Origin: Campylobacter_A concisus_Y | GTDB taxonomy: Bacteria > Campylobacterota > Campylobacteria > Campylobacterales > Campylobacteraceae | Assembly: GCF_902460415.1 (NCBI RefSeq) | Contig: NZ_CABPTY010000001.1 | Coordinates: forward strand, 400,232 to 464,231 | Direction: 5' to 3' | DNA: 64,000 nt | The notes under the pieces: model-generated | Told to the model about the DNA's origin: nothing | Database searches by the model: none | What the model saw: the letters and a program-made list of their open reading frames with translations, nothing else | In this document: positions 49,886 through 57,966 of the stretch, one piece after another | Layout: each line of letters begins with the position of its first letter | Numbering within the stretch: the first letter of the stretch is position 1 | Position numbers and translations under genes: made by a program

Positions 49886-51120
49886 TAATATCCTTCGTAA
49901 TGCTTTGTTTTTGGTAAAAGCAAATTTAAAACTATACCAGTAACCGCGCCAAGTCCGATACCTGAAAATTTAACCGCTCCAAGGTCAAGCACCATGCCGC
50001 CGATGGCAAAGATGAAGATGAGGGCTACGATTATCATATTTCTAGGATCGGCAAGATCGACTCTGTTTTTTATAAGTGTCTCCATGCCAACGCTTGCGAT
50101 GATACCAAAAAGTAGCAGCATGATGCCGCCGATGACTGGAGCTGGGATGGTCGAGAGCACCGCGCCAAGCTTGCCAACGAAGGCTAGCACGATAGCAGTG
50201 ATCGCTGCAAAGGTCATGATCGCTGGATTATACGCTTTTGTAAGGCTAACTGCACCTGTGACCTCTGAGTAGGTAGTGTTTGGCGGACCACCAAAGGCAG
50301 CAGCTAGCGAGGTGGCCAGACCGTCGCCTAAAAGGGTGTTTTTAAGCCCTGGATTTTTCAAAAAATCCTCTTTTGTGACGTTTGAGATAGCGAGCATATC
50401 GCCGATGTGCTCGATCGCTGGGGCGATGGCGATAGGTATCATATAGATGATCGCTTCGAGTTCAAATTTTGGTGCGCTAAAGCTTGGCACTCTAAACCAA
50501 GGGGCGTTTGCGATGGCGCTAAAATCAACCATGCCAAAGCAGTAAGCCACGATGTAGCCAGCGATGATGCCAAGCAGGATCGGTATGAGCCTAAACATCC
50601 CCCGTCCTAGCATCATAACAACGATAGTAGCGATAAGCGATGTGGCTGCTACTATCATCGCTACGTTTTGGGTGTAAGCCTCAGTAGCTGAAGTCGCCAT
50701 CTTAACGGCATTTGGAGCTAGTATCAGACCTATGGTCATGATAACTGGGCCAACTACAACTGGAGGCAAAATTTTATGCAAAATTTTCTCGCCGCCAAAG
50801 CGAACCACAAGACTTAGCGCGACATAGAAAAATCCAGCAAATATAACGCCGCCCATCGTCACTGGTATGCCCCATTTTTCGATGCCGTACTGAAGCGGAG
50901 CGATGAAAGCAAACGAGCTTGCTAGAAAGATCGGCGGGACGTTTTTTCTAGTTATTAGCTGAAAAAGTAGCGTGCCAAGACCTGCCGTAAAGAGCGCTAC
51001 ATTTGCATCAAGCCCAGTAAGGATAGGCACGAGCACGAGCGCGCCAAAGGCGACAAATAAAAACTGCACACCGACCAAGCTTTGCCTAAGATCAAATTTA
51101 TACCCCTCATACCTTTGCAT
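49885..51120 (-). CDS. uraA: NCS2-family uracil permease
   Basis: This 411-residue inner-membrane protein has 14 predicted helices and the UraA pattern: LVGVQFLFVAFGALVLVPIL, FLASSFAFIAPLQ, PPVVVGPVIMTIGLILA, and the substrate Glu regions IAPAIEHIGD and NTTYSEVTGAV. It imports uracil with H+. AAGGATGCTAA lies before the ATG, within the end of dxr; the two overlap by 14 bases. It stands between dxr and pgp1, genes that adjoin in C. jejuni, so it looks like an insertion into that operon or a loss elsewhere. Confidence 0.92.
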   Translation of the reverse strand: MQRYEGYKFDLRQSLVGVQFLFVAFGALVLVPILTGLDANVALFTAGLGTLLFQLITRKNVPPIFLASSFAFIAPLQYGIEKWGIPVTMGGVIFAGFFYVALSLVVRFGGEKILHKILPPVVVGPVIMTIGLILAPNAVKMATSATEAYTQNVAMIVAATSLIATIVVMMLGRGMFRLIPILLGIIAGYIVAYCFGMVDFSAIANAPWFRVPSFSAPKFELEAIIYMIPIAIAPAIEHIGDMLAISNVTKEDFLKNPGLKNTLLGDGLATSLAAAFGGPPNTTYSEVTGAVSLTKAYNPAIMTFAAITAIVLAFVGKLGAVLSTIPAPVIGGIMLLLFGIIASVGMETLIKNRVDLADPRNMIIVALIFIFAIGGMVLDLGAVKFSGIGLGAVTGIVLNLLLPKTKHYEGY

Positions 51121-52204
51121 TTAGCATCCTTTTTGCGTATTCTCGAACCTCTTTATCAACTTCATAAATTTCATCTATACTTGAAATTTTCAGATCTTTA
51201 AATTTTTTAGCTGAGCCTAAAATAAGCCTTGAGATATCTAAAAATGAGCACTTTTTCTCTAAAAAACTAAATACTCCAACCTCGTTTGCAGCGTTTATGA
51301 CGACACCTAGATCAGGGTTTGCTAGTACTTTATCTTTTAGCGAAAAAATGGGATATTTTTTAAGGCTGATTTTATGAAATTTTATATTTTTTAGATCAAG
51401 TAAATTTGCGTGTGAAACGATATTTTCACTGATATTTTCAAACATAGCATGAGCGATAGCTAGCTTCATATCAGGTCGCGAGAGGTGCATCGTGCTTGAG
51501 CCATCTATAAATTCAACTACGGCGTGTATCGCAGAAGTTGGCTCTATCACAGCCTCGATCTCCTTGATGCCATAAAGCCAGTAAGCTTCCATCACCTCAA
51601 AAAGCTTATTTGCCATCGTCGCACTATCAATAGTGATCTTTGCGCCCATATCCCAGTTTGGATGCTTAAGTGCATCGCTTGGTGAGGCGTCTTTTAGAAA
51701 TTTGATCGGCTTTTTATAAAATGCGCCGCCACTTGCTGTGATGATGAGTCTTTTTGGTGCAGTTTTGTTTTCAAGTAGAAATTTAAGCCCAAAATGCTCG
51801 CTGTCTATTGGTAAAATTTCTCTAGTTTTTAGAAATTTGCCGCCAACAACAAGGCTCTCTTTGTTTGCAAGCGCAAGTCTTTTTCCAAGAGCTTGTGTCT
51901 TTAAACTAGGAGCAAGGCCGGCAAAGCCAACAAGGGCGTTTATTACCTTTTTTGAGCTTGAAATTTCTAGCATTTGTAGTAGCCCAGCCTCGCCAAAAAA
52001 TATATTTTTAGCTTCTATGTTTTTTACATTTTTAGCTAGCTTTTCATCGCCTACGCAGACAAATTTTGGCTTAAATTTTAAGATTTGCTCATTTAGTAAA
52101 TCTATATTTTTAGCGCAGCTTAATGCCTCAACCTCTACGCCAAATTTTTCGCAAAGATTAAGGGCGTTTTTGCCGATTGAACCAGTTGAGCCAAGTATTA
52201 CCAC
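51107..52204 (-). CDS. dxr: 1-deoxy-D-xylulose 5-phosphate reductoisomerase
   Basis: This 365-residue enzyme converts DXP to MEP with NADPH, the second step of the non-mevalonate isoprenoid pathway. NADPH loop: VILGSTGSIGKNAL. Also seen are LANKESLVVGG, the metal and substrate region ITASGGAFYKKP, DSEHFGLKFL and NAANEVGV near the C-terminus. I chose GTG 52204, which overlaps the cdsA stop and gives the usual short N-terminus; a TTG at 52216 is the longer alternative. The metal-binding Asp-Ser-Glu-His is intact. Confidence 0.94.
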   Translation of the reverse strand: MVILGSTGSIGKNALNLCEKFGVEVEALSCAKNIDLLNEQILKFKPKFVCVGDEKLAKNVKNIEAKNIFFGEAGLLQMLEISSSKKVINALVGFAGLAPSLKTQALGKRLALANKESLVVGGKFLKTREILPIDSEHFGLKFLLENKTAPKRLIITASGGAFYKKPIKFLKDASPSDALKHPNWDMGAKITIDSATMANKLFEVMEAYWLYGIKEIEAVIEPTSAIHAVVEFIDGSSTMHLSRPDMKLAIAHAMFENISENIVSHANLLDLKNIKFHKISLKKYPIFSLKDKVLANPDLGVVINAANEVGVFSFLEKKCSFLDISRLILGSAKKFKDLKISSIDEIYEVDKEVREYAKRMLNAKV

Positions 52205-52929
52205 GAGAGCGACCAAAGTAGGGCGACTACGCCAAATAAATAGCCATCTATCCTATCAAGCATGCCACCGTGTCCTGGGAAGAGCGAACCACTATCTTTG
52301 ACGCCGCAAAGTCTTTTTAGGTAACTTTCAAACAAATCTCCCCAAACCGCAAACACACAGACTAAAAAGCTTGAGAATAAAATTTGGAAAAATCCTTCAG
52401 TTACAAAATTTCCAACAATGCAGCCAATCACAGTACCTATCGCCACACCGCCTACTGCACCTTCAATTGTTTTGTTTGGTGAGCTTGGGCTAAATGGATG
52501 TTTGCCAAACATTTTACCAACAAAAAATGCACCACTATCGCTTGCAACTACGCTTAAAATAAGCCATACAAGATAGCCTACGCCATACTCTGAGTAAAGC
52601 ATCCACATCATAAAGATCGGCGTGGTCGGATAGACAAAAGGTGCGACTAGCTTTAAATTTTCACTTTTTATGTGAGCTAAGATCGAAGCAACTAGCATGA
52701 TAGCAAGGATCGCTATGAAAATTGGATTTGTAAAATATGTAAGCACGTAAAAAGCAAGTGCGGCAAAAACTAGCTGTTTGTGATCGATATTATAAAGCTT
52801 GAGCGACTCATTAAATGCAAAATAAAGCACTACGCCGAGCAAGATAAAATTTAAAATATAATTATCAATAAAAAAAACTACCAAAATAGCAACAAACATC
52901 AAAACGCCAGTGATTATGCGAGATTGCAT
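52198..52929 (-). CDS. cdsA: Phosphatidate cytidylyltransferase
   Basis: This 243-residue inner-membrane protein makes CDP-diacylglycerol from phosphatidic acid and CTP. It has about seven helices, SDSGAFFVGKMFGKHPFSP, and the C-terminal CdsA signature ESYLKRLCGVKDSGSLFPGH followed by GGMLDRIDG. It is the first gene of the cdsA-dxr-uraA-pgp1-tsaD operon. AAGGAGAGGAT precedes the ATG, and an extended -10 box lies about 30 bases before it. Confidence 0.94.
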   Translation of the reverse strand: MQSRIITGVLMFVAILVVFFIDNYILNFILLGVVLYFAFNESLKLYNIDHKQLVFAALAFYVLTYFTNPIFIAILAIMLVASILAHIKSENLKLVAPFVYPTTPIFMMWMLYSEYGVGYLVWLILSVVASDSGAFFVGKMFGKHPFSPSSPNKTIEGAVGGVAIGTVIGCIVGNFVTEGFFQILFSSFLVCVFAVWGDLFESYLKRLCGVKDSGSLFPGHGGMLDRIDGYLFGVVALLWSLSW

Positions 52930-52960
52930 ATCCTCTCCTTAAAATCGTTATTTCGCTGTA

Positions 52961-52969
52961 ATTATAACA
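52961..52969 (-). promoter_or_regulatory. cdsA: Extended -10 promoter of the cdsA operon
   Basis: TGTTATAAT on the minus strand, 31 bases before the cdsA start codon, is identical to the hpf extended -10. Confidence 0.7.
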
Positions 52970-53140
52970 CTTAAATTTTAGACGGCGTTTATAAGAGTAA
53001 AATTTGATCTAAAAAGCATTTTAAGCTGGTAAATTTGGACTATTTTGGCGTTGATAAAGATTTAAATTTATTTTTTAAGCACACAAATAAAGTAAGACTG
53101 AAATGATCTCAAGCAAGTAGCACTTTATGGCTTAAAATTT

Positions 53141-54041
53141 TTAAAAATTATTTTCATCAAAAAAGTCGGTATCGATCTTGCAAATTTCATATATCTGGCC
53201 TATTTGAACGCCGACTTTGTATTTTATCATTAGCTCTGCAAGCTTGTCGCCATCTATCAAAACCACACTAAAATTTTGATTGTCTTTGGCGAAATTTTCA
53301 GCTTCTTTGGTAAATTTTGTTGTAGTGATAAAGACGCCTTTTTTGGTATTTTTATTTGAGATAGCGCCGATAAACTGCTGAATTTCTGGCCTACGGATAT
53401 TACTGCCGTCTTTGTATCTTTTTGCTTGGATATAAATTTTAGAAAGCCCAAGTTCATCTTCGTCTATGATGCCATCTATCCCGCCGTCTGGGCCTTTATT
53501 TGTGAGATTTCCGGCTCCATAATTCATCTTTTCAAGTAGCTTTGTTACAAGGTATTCAAAAAATCTTGGCTCTTTTTCTAAAATGCTAGATAAAATTTCA
53601 CTTTTTAGCTCTTCTTTTATTTTGCAAAGCGCTTCATCTATATTGTCATCTGGCGTATTTTCCGTGGCTTCTTTTTTCTCTTGCCTTATCTCTTGTTTGT
53701 AAATTTCATCGTACCAAGTGAGAAATTTGCTCTTTTTATCCTTGATACTTACTAGCTCTTTGCCAAAATTTGTTATGGCAAATAGGCTTCTGCTAACTTT
53801 TTGAAGCGGTACTTTTTCTGGCTTTGATTTTACTTGAGCTGTTGTGGCTAGATAGGATAAAGCCCAGTCGGTACGATTTATATAAGTTGGAGTTCCTCTT
53901 TTTATTTTTTTGCAAAAGATCTTCGTCTTTTAGCTTAAAATGCTCAATTATAAATTTAGAAATTTCAGCTCTATTTGCCTCTTTCTTTTGTGCGACAAAA
54001 TCCAAAATAGGCAGCATCATATCTTTATAGCTTGGTAACAT
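53141..54041 (-). pseudogene. mrr: Mrr-type restriction endonuclease, frameshifted at a poly-A tract
   Basis: Two fragments form one gene. The N-terminal part from ATG 54041 has the Mrr winged-helix domain (MLPSYKDMMLPILDFVAQKK). The frame breaks at a run of seven A (minus strand; plus-strand T7 at 53905-53911). The other frame continues without a stop as RGTPTYINRTDWALSYLATT and onward through LLEKMNYGAGNLTNKGPDGG to TAA at 53141. The catalytic Asp is in GGIDG, and IYIQAKR (Q-x-K) is present. Removing one base restores a 299-residue protein, close to E. coli Mrr (304), which cuts modified DNA. An ATG at 53527 inside the C-terminal part is not a true start. It has its own -10 (TATAAT at 54073-54078) and AAGGA. 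Confidence 0.82.
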
Positions 54042-54111
54042 TTTATATCCTTAAATGAAGCAAATTTTTGAAATTATATAAATTTTTTGGCTTAAAAGCT
54101 ATAATCAAAAC

Positions 54112-54363
54112 ATGAGATGTCTTGGCCTAACAAATTTTCTTTTAGAAAATATTAGCTTATTTGTAAATACCTTTGCTACGATATTTGCACTAATTTTTTG
54201 TTTTGTTTCTAGTGTTGGAATCGTCTTTATATTTATCGTATTTCCACTTGGTTATATAATGGGCGCACTCTTATCAATCCCTTTTTTGATATTTTTATTT
54301 TTCTTATTTGTATCTATTGATATCTTTTTATGCCTTTTGGCATCTATTTGCAGTCTTTTTTAA
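54112..54363 (+). CDS. Possible small hydrophobic membrane protein, 83 residues
   Basis: The frame encodes two or three hydrophobic helices (FVNTFATIFALIFCFVSSVG, YIMGALLSIPFLIFLFFLFV). There is no ribosome binding site, but TATAAT at 54100-54105 ends 6 bases before the ATG, so transcription could begin at the start codon and give a leaderless message. The alternative is a chance frame in T-rich DNA. It is divergent from mrr. No family recognised. Confidence 0.35.
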   Translation: MRCLGLTNFLLENISLFVNTFATIFALIFCFVSSVGIVFIFIVFPLGYIMGALLSIPFLIFLFFLFVSIDIFLCLLASICSLF

Positions 54364-54382
54364 TAAATTTAGAAGTAAATTT

Positions 54383-54399
54383 GGGGCTTTTACAGCCCC
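54383..54399 (-). terminator. Terminator of the frdCAB operon
   Basis: GGGGCT/AGCCCC forms a 6-bp stem with a 5-nt loop, just after the frdB stop. In the leftward direction it is followed by AAATTTAC. Confidence 0.65.
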
Positions 54400-54403
54400 T
54401 TTG

Positions 54404-55123
54404 CTACTTTATAGCAGCCATTTTTCTACGCATATAAGCTATGCGGCTTTGAAGTGGTAAGTGCTTAGGGCAGTTGTCTTCACAGCCTAGCAAAGTCATA
54501 CAGCCAAATACGCCGTCATCATCGCCTATAAGCTCATAAAAGTCCTCGTCGGTTCGTTTATCGAGCGCATCGATTTTAAATCTAGCTACGCGGTTAAGTC
54601 CAACCGCACCGATGAAATCAGGCCTCATGATAGCCGTACCGCATGCAGCCACGCAGATACCGCACTCGATGCAGCGGTCAAGCTCAAATACCTCTTGAGC
54701 CACTTCAGGCTCAACCTTTTCCTCAAGTTTAGAGATATCTGTCTCGTGGTCTGTATGTATCCAGCTCTCCACACGCCTACTCATCGCATTCATCCAGTTG
54801 CCCGTATCTACGCTTAAGTCTTTTAGTAACTTAAATACTGGCAAAGGCATAAGCTCAATTACTCCGCTTTCAAAATCCTTAGTAAGAGTTCTACAAGCTA
54901 ATCTTGGCTTGCCATTTACAAGCATGCCACAACTTCCACAAATTCCAGCACGACAAACAAAGTCAAAGCTAAGATCTGGGTCAAATTTCTCGCGAATCAT
55001 ATTTAACGCGATAAATAACGTCATGCCGTCGGTTTCCTCTAGCTCGTAGGTCGCGAAATGCGGCTTTGAAATTTTGCTTAACGGATTATATTTAAATGCT
55101 TTTATGGTTATTTTTCTACTCAT
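54404..55123 (-). CDS. frdB: Fumarate reductase iron-sulfur subunit
   Basis: This 239-residue subunit carries the three clusters that connect quinol to FAD. The [2Fe-2S] Cys are in CRAGICGSCG (about 60), with a further Cys in LACRTL. The cubane clusters lie in CIECGICVAACG and CMTLLGCEDNCP. The order and size match the Wolinella/Campylobacter FrdB. It overlaps the end of frdA by 8 bases and is the last gene of frdCAB. Confidence 0.96.
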   Translation of the reverse strand: MSRKITIKAFKYNPLSKISKPHFATYELEETDGMTLFIALNMIREKFDPDLSFDFVCRAGICGSCGMLVNGKPRLACRTLTKDFESGVIELMPLPVFKLLKDLSVDTGNWMNAMSRRVESWIHTDHETDISKLEEKVEPEVAQEVFELDRCIECGICVAACGTAIMRPDFIGAVGLNRVARFKIDALDKRTDEDFYELIGDDDGVFGCMTLLGCEDNCPKHLPLQSRIAYMRRKMAAIK

Positions 55124-57134
55124 ATCCTATTCCTGCTCTTTCGTTTGGTGCTTTATATTTTGGTTGAAGATCATAGTGCATTAAAACCTCTTGAATTTCT
55201 TGCCTGCTCTTACCTTCAGCTTGCATTTTCTCACGAATTTCATCAACCTCTTTTTGGCGGATCGCACTATCTGGATGCTCAATAATATTACCTTTCGCAC
55301 CATAGCCTCTAAATGCTGGTGGCATTTCCATTTTCATAATATCAAGTGGCTCATATACGATAGTCGGTAGCGTATCGCCCTCTTTCCAGCTAGTTAGAGT
55401 TCTGTTTAGCCAGTTTAGGTCGTCGCGTTTCGGATAGTCCTCGCGGCAGTGCGCTCCGCGGCTCTCGGTGCGATCAAGCGCGCCTTTTGCGATACAAAGG
55501 GCTAGTTTTAGCATCTTTGGTACGCGGTAGGCTTCCTCAAGCTCAGGGTTGCCAAATAGCGCCTTGTTTGTGACTTTGACATCTAAAGATTGTTTATAAA
55601 GCTCTTCTAGCTCTTTTACCGCTACGGCTAGACCTTCGCCGGTTCTAAAGATCGCCACGTGCTCCCACATGATGTCTTTCATCTTGTTTTTGATCTCAAA
55701 TACGTTAAATTTGCCCTCTTTTTCGACTAGACTTTTTAGATAGTCTTCCTCTTTTTTAACGAATTTTTCGATATCTGCGGTATTTATATCTATCTCGTGG
55801 CTGCCGCAGTAGTCGGCAAAATAGTCCCCAACGATCATGCCTGCGACGACCGTTTCAGAAACGGAGTTGCCGCCTAGGCGGTTAAATCCGTGCATATCCC
55901 AGCAAGCAGCCTCACCGGCGCTAAATAGACCCGCTAGCGTCGGACTCTCGCCAGTTGGCTTTGTCTTGATGCCACCCATAGAGTAGTGCTGCATAGGCAG
56001 GATCGGCGCCCAGCCTTTACCGCGTTGGCGACCGTTCTCGTCGGTATATACTTCGGTGTCGGCAGGATCGATGCCGTTAAAGATCTCGCAAATTTCTTGA
56101 ACGTCGCGTAAGTTTTTCTCGATATGCTCGCGTCCTAGGATCGAGATATCTAGCCAAACGTGATATCCGTATGGGCTAGGTACGCCTTTACCTGCGCGGA
56201 TATGCTCCATGATGCGACGACTTACGACGTCGCGGCTAGCTAGTTCTTTTTTCTCAGGCTCGTAGTCGGGCATAAAGCGATATCCGTCTACGTCGCGTAA
56301 AATTCCGCCGTCGCCTCGGCAACCTTCCGTTAGCAAGATACCGCTTGGGACGATCGGAGTCGGGTGAAACTGCACCGCTTCCATATTTCCTAGCTGAGCA
56401 ACGCCAGTTTCAAGTGCGATGGCCGCGCCGATACCTTCGCAAACTACGGCGTTTGTAGTATGTTTATAAACCCTACCGTAGCCGCCCGTAGCGATTAGCG
56501 TACCTTTTGCGACGTAAGCCGTGATCTCGCCGTTAACTAGATCGCGAACTATCGCGCCGTAACAGCGGTTGTTTGCGTGGATTAGCGCGATAGCTTCTTT
56601 TCTATCGTGGATTTCGACGTTATGTTTTAGAGCTTCGTTTGCTACGGCAAAAAGCATAGTGTGACCAGTGGCGTCGGCTGTAAAGCATGTCCTCCATTTT
56701 TTAGTTCCGCCAAAGTCGCGAGAGTGGATGAGTCCGTGAACCTCTTCTTTTTCTACGATAGTTGTTTTTTGAGCGTTGATGATAGCGCTTCTCTCACCTT
56801 TTGTTATACGAGTCCAAGGCACGCCCCAAGCCGCTAGCTCGCGAATCGCCTTAGGCGCGGTTTGACAAAACATACGTGCTACTTGCTGATCGCAGCCCCA
56901 GTCGCTACCTTTTACCGTGTCGGCAAAGTGTACATCCTCGTTGTCGCCTTCGCTCATTTTTGAATTTCCCAAAGAGGCTTGCATACCGCCTTGTGCAGCC
57001 GCAGAGTGCGAGCGCTTAACGGGAATTAGGCTTAAAACGACGGTGCTTAAGCCCTTTTCTCCAGCAGCCACAGCAGCTCTAAGACCAGCTAGACCACCAC
57101 CAATTACCAATGCATCATAATATTTTACATTCAT
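55116..57134 (-). CDS. frdA: Fumarate reductase flavoprotein subunit
   Basis: This 672-residue catalytic subunit reduces fumarate to succinate at the cytoplasmic face of the membrane. FAD binding: VIGGGLAGLRAAVAAGE; covalent FAD His in RSHSAAAQGGMQASLG; then LIATGGYGRVYKHTTNA, the active-site region FHPTPIVPSG with the nearby GCRGDGG, and SAGEAACWDMHGFNRLGGNS. AAGGAG precedes the ATG. Base composition is uneven: the N-terminal two thirds is clearly GC-richer than the C-terminal end, hinting at recombination. Confidence 0.97.
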   Translation of the reverse strand: MNVKYYDALVIGGGLAGLRAAVAAGEKGLSTVVLSLIPVKRSHSAAAQGGMQASLGNSKMSEGDNEDVHFADTVKGSDWGCDQQVARMFCQTAPKAIRELAAWGVPWTRITKGERSAIINAQKTTIVEKEEVHGLIHSRDFGGTKKWRTCFTADATGHTMLFAVANEALKHNVEIHDRKEAIALIHANNRCYGAIVRDLVNGEITAYVAKGTLIATGGYGRVYKHTTNAVVCEGIGAAIALETGVAQLGNMEAVQFHPTPIVPSGILLTEGCRGDGGILRDVDGYRFMPDYEPEKKELASRDVVSRRIMEHIRAGKGVPSPYGYHVWLDISILGREHIEKNLRDVQEICEIFNGIDPADTEVYTDENGRQRGKGWAPILPMQHYSMGGIKTKPTGESPTLAGLFSAGEAACWDMHGFNRLGGNSVSETVVAGMIVGDYFADYCGSHEIDINTADIEKFVKKEEDYLKSLVEKEGKFNVFEIKNKMKDIMWEHVAIFRTGEGLAVAVKELEELYKQSLDVKVTNKALFGNPELEEAYRVPKMLKLALCIAKGALDRTESRGAHCREDYPKRDDLNWLNRTLTSWKEGDTLPTIVYEPLDIMKMEMPPAFRGYGAKGNIIEHPDSAIRQKEVDEIREKMQAEGKSRQEIQEVLMHYDLQPKYKAPNERAGIGYE

Positions 57135-57148
57135 CTTCTAGCTCCTTT

Positions 57149-57847
57149 TTAATGGCTGATCCACACAAAATCGGCGATTAGCGCAATTATAGCAAGTATG
57201 CCATAAACGGCAAATACAATTGTTTTTGCCTTATTTCTTTTGGCAAACATTTCGTGCTTATTTGCACCATCAATGCTTATCCATTTGACATACAAGCGGT
57301 ACATACCAATACTAGCGTGAACGACCATAAAAACAAGTAGCGCGAAGTAGAAAATTTCTAGTTGATGAAATGCAGCCGCTGATTTGTCGGCAGTAATATG
57401 TCCACCAAAGACTATATCCACTAGGTGTGCGCTGGCTGCGAAAAATAGAGCAAAACCGGTTAAAAACTGAAACCACCAAAGCGTAGTATCAAGGTGCTTC
57501 ATGCGGTCTTTGTGGCCTCTAAACATTAGATATTGTCTGTAGTTTGCTGGAAATTTTCTCATAGCTAAAAATGCATGAGCGATAAAAATGGCAAATATTA
57601 CCGCAGCTATGACGTTAGTGATCCACCATGTAGTCTCGCCGAATAAAAATTTAGCCTCCGCAAACCCTACAACAGCGTTAAATGCGTCTTTGCCAAGTAG
57701 TATAGTAGAAGTAAAAACCATATGGCACAATATAAAACAGGCCAAAATAAACCCTGTAATACTTTGCCATCTATCCCAAGCGGCTGGAGTGCGACTTTTT
57801 TTGTCGTCCGACCGTTTTCCCAAAAAACCTTCTATAAGCCCGGTCAT
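57149..57847 (-). CDS. frdC: Fumarate reductase cytochrome b subunit
   Basis: This 232-residue di-haem membrane anchor has five helices. Candidate haem His are in ACFILCHMVFTST, FAIFIAHAFLAM, FAASAHLVDIVFGGH and MVVHASIGMYRLYVKW. It oxidises menaquinol for FrdAB, as in Wolinella. frdC comes first (order C-A-B), as in C. jejuni. TAGGAGGGCTC precedes the ATG. Confidence 0.95.
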   Translation of the reverse strand: MTGLIEGFLGKRSDDKKSRTPAAWDRWQSITGFILACFILCHMVFTSTILLGKDAFNAVVGFAEAKFLFGETTWWITNVIAAVIFAIFIAHAFLAMRKFPANYRQYLMFRGHKDRMKHLDTTLWWFQFLTGFALFFAASAHLVDIVFGGHITADKSAAAFHQLEIFYFALLVFMVVHASIGMYRLYVKWISIDGANKHEMFAKRNKAKTIVFAVYGILAIIALIADFVWISH

Positions 57848-57884
57848 GAGCCCTCCTAAGAAATTTGAAATAAATTATCATTTC

Positions 57885-57912
57885 TTAATACTAATTTAAA
57901 TATTAGTATTAA
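57885..57912. promoter_or_regulatory. frdC: Long inverted repeat upstream of frdCAB
   Basis: Perfect 11-bp arms (TTAATACTAAT and ATTAGTATTAA) are 6 bases apart. A -10-like GATAAT (57874-57879, minus strand) would put transcription start near 57867, with the repeat centred at about -31. It may be an operator. It also lies 55 bases beyond the lgt stop, so a weak AT-only terminator is the alternative. Confidence 0.5.
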
Positions 57913-57966
57913 TTGATAAAGCTAATGCTATCAGATTTTTACTTTAATATTTTTTAAACACTTATA

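Noticed and set aside
51738..52301. Plus-strand open frame of 187 codons over dxr and cdsA
   Set aside because: Antisense shadow of two conserved genes; composition is Ser/Phe-rich and there is no family match.
53257..53457. Second minus-strand frame inside the mrr C-terminal region
   Set aside because: Overlaps the conserved Mrr catalytic domain in another frame and has no family features.
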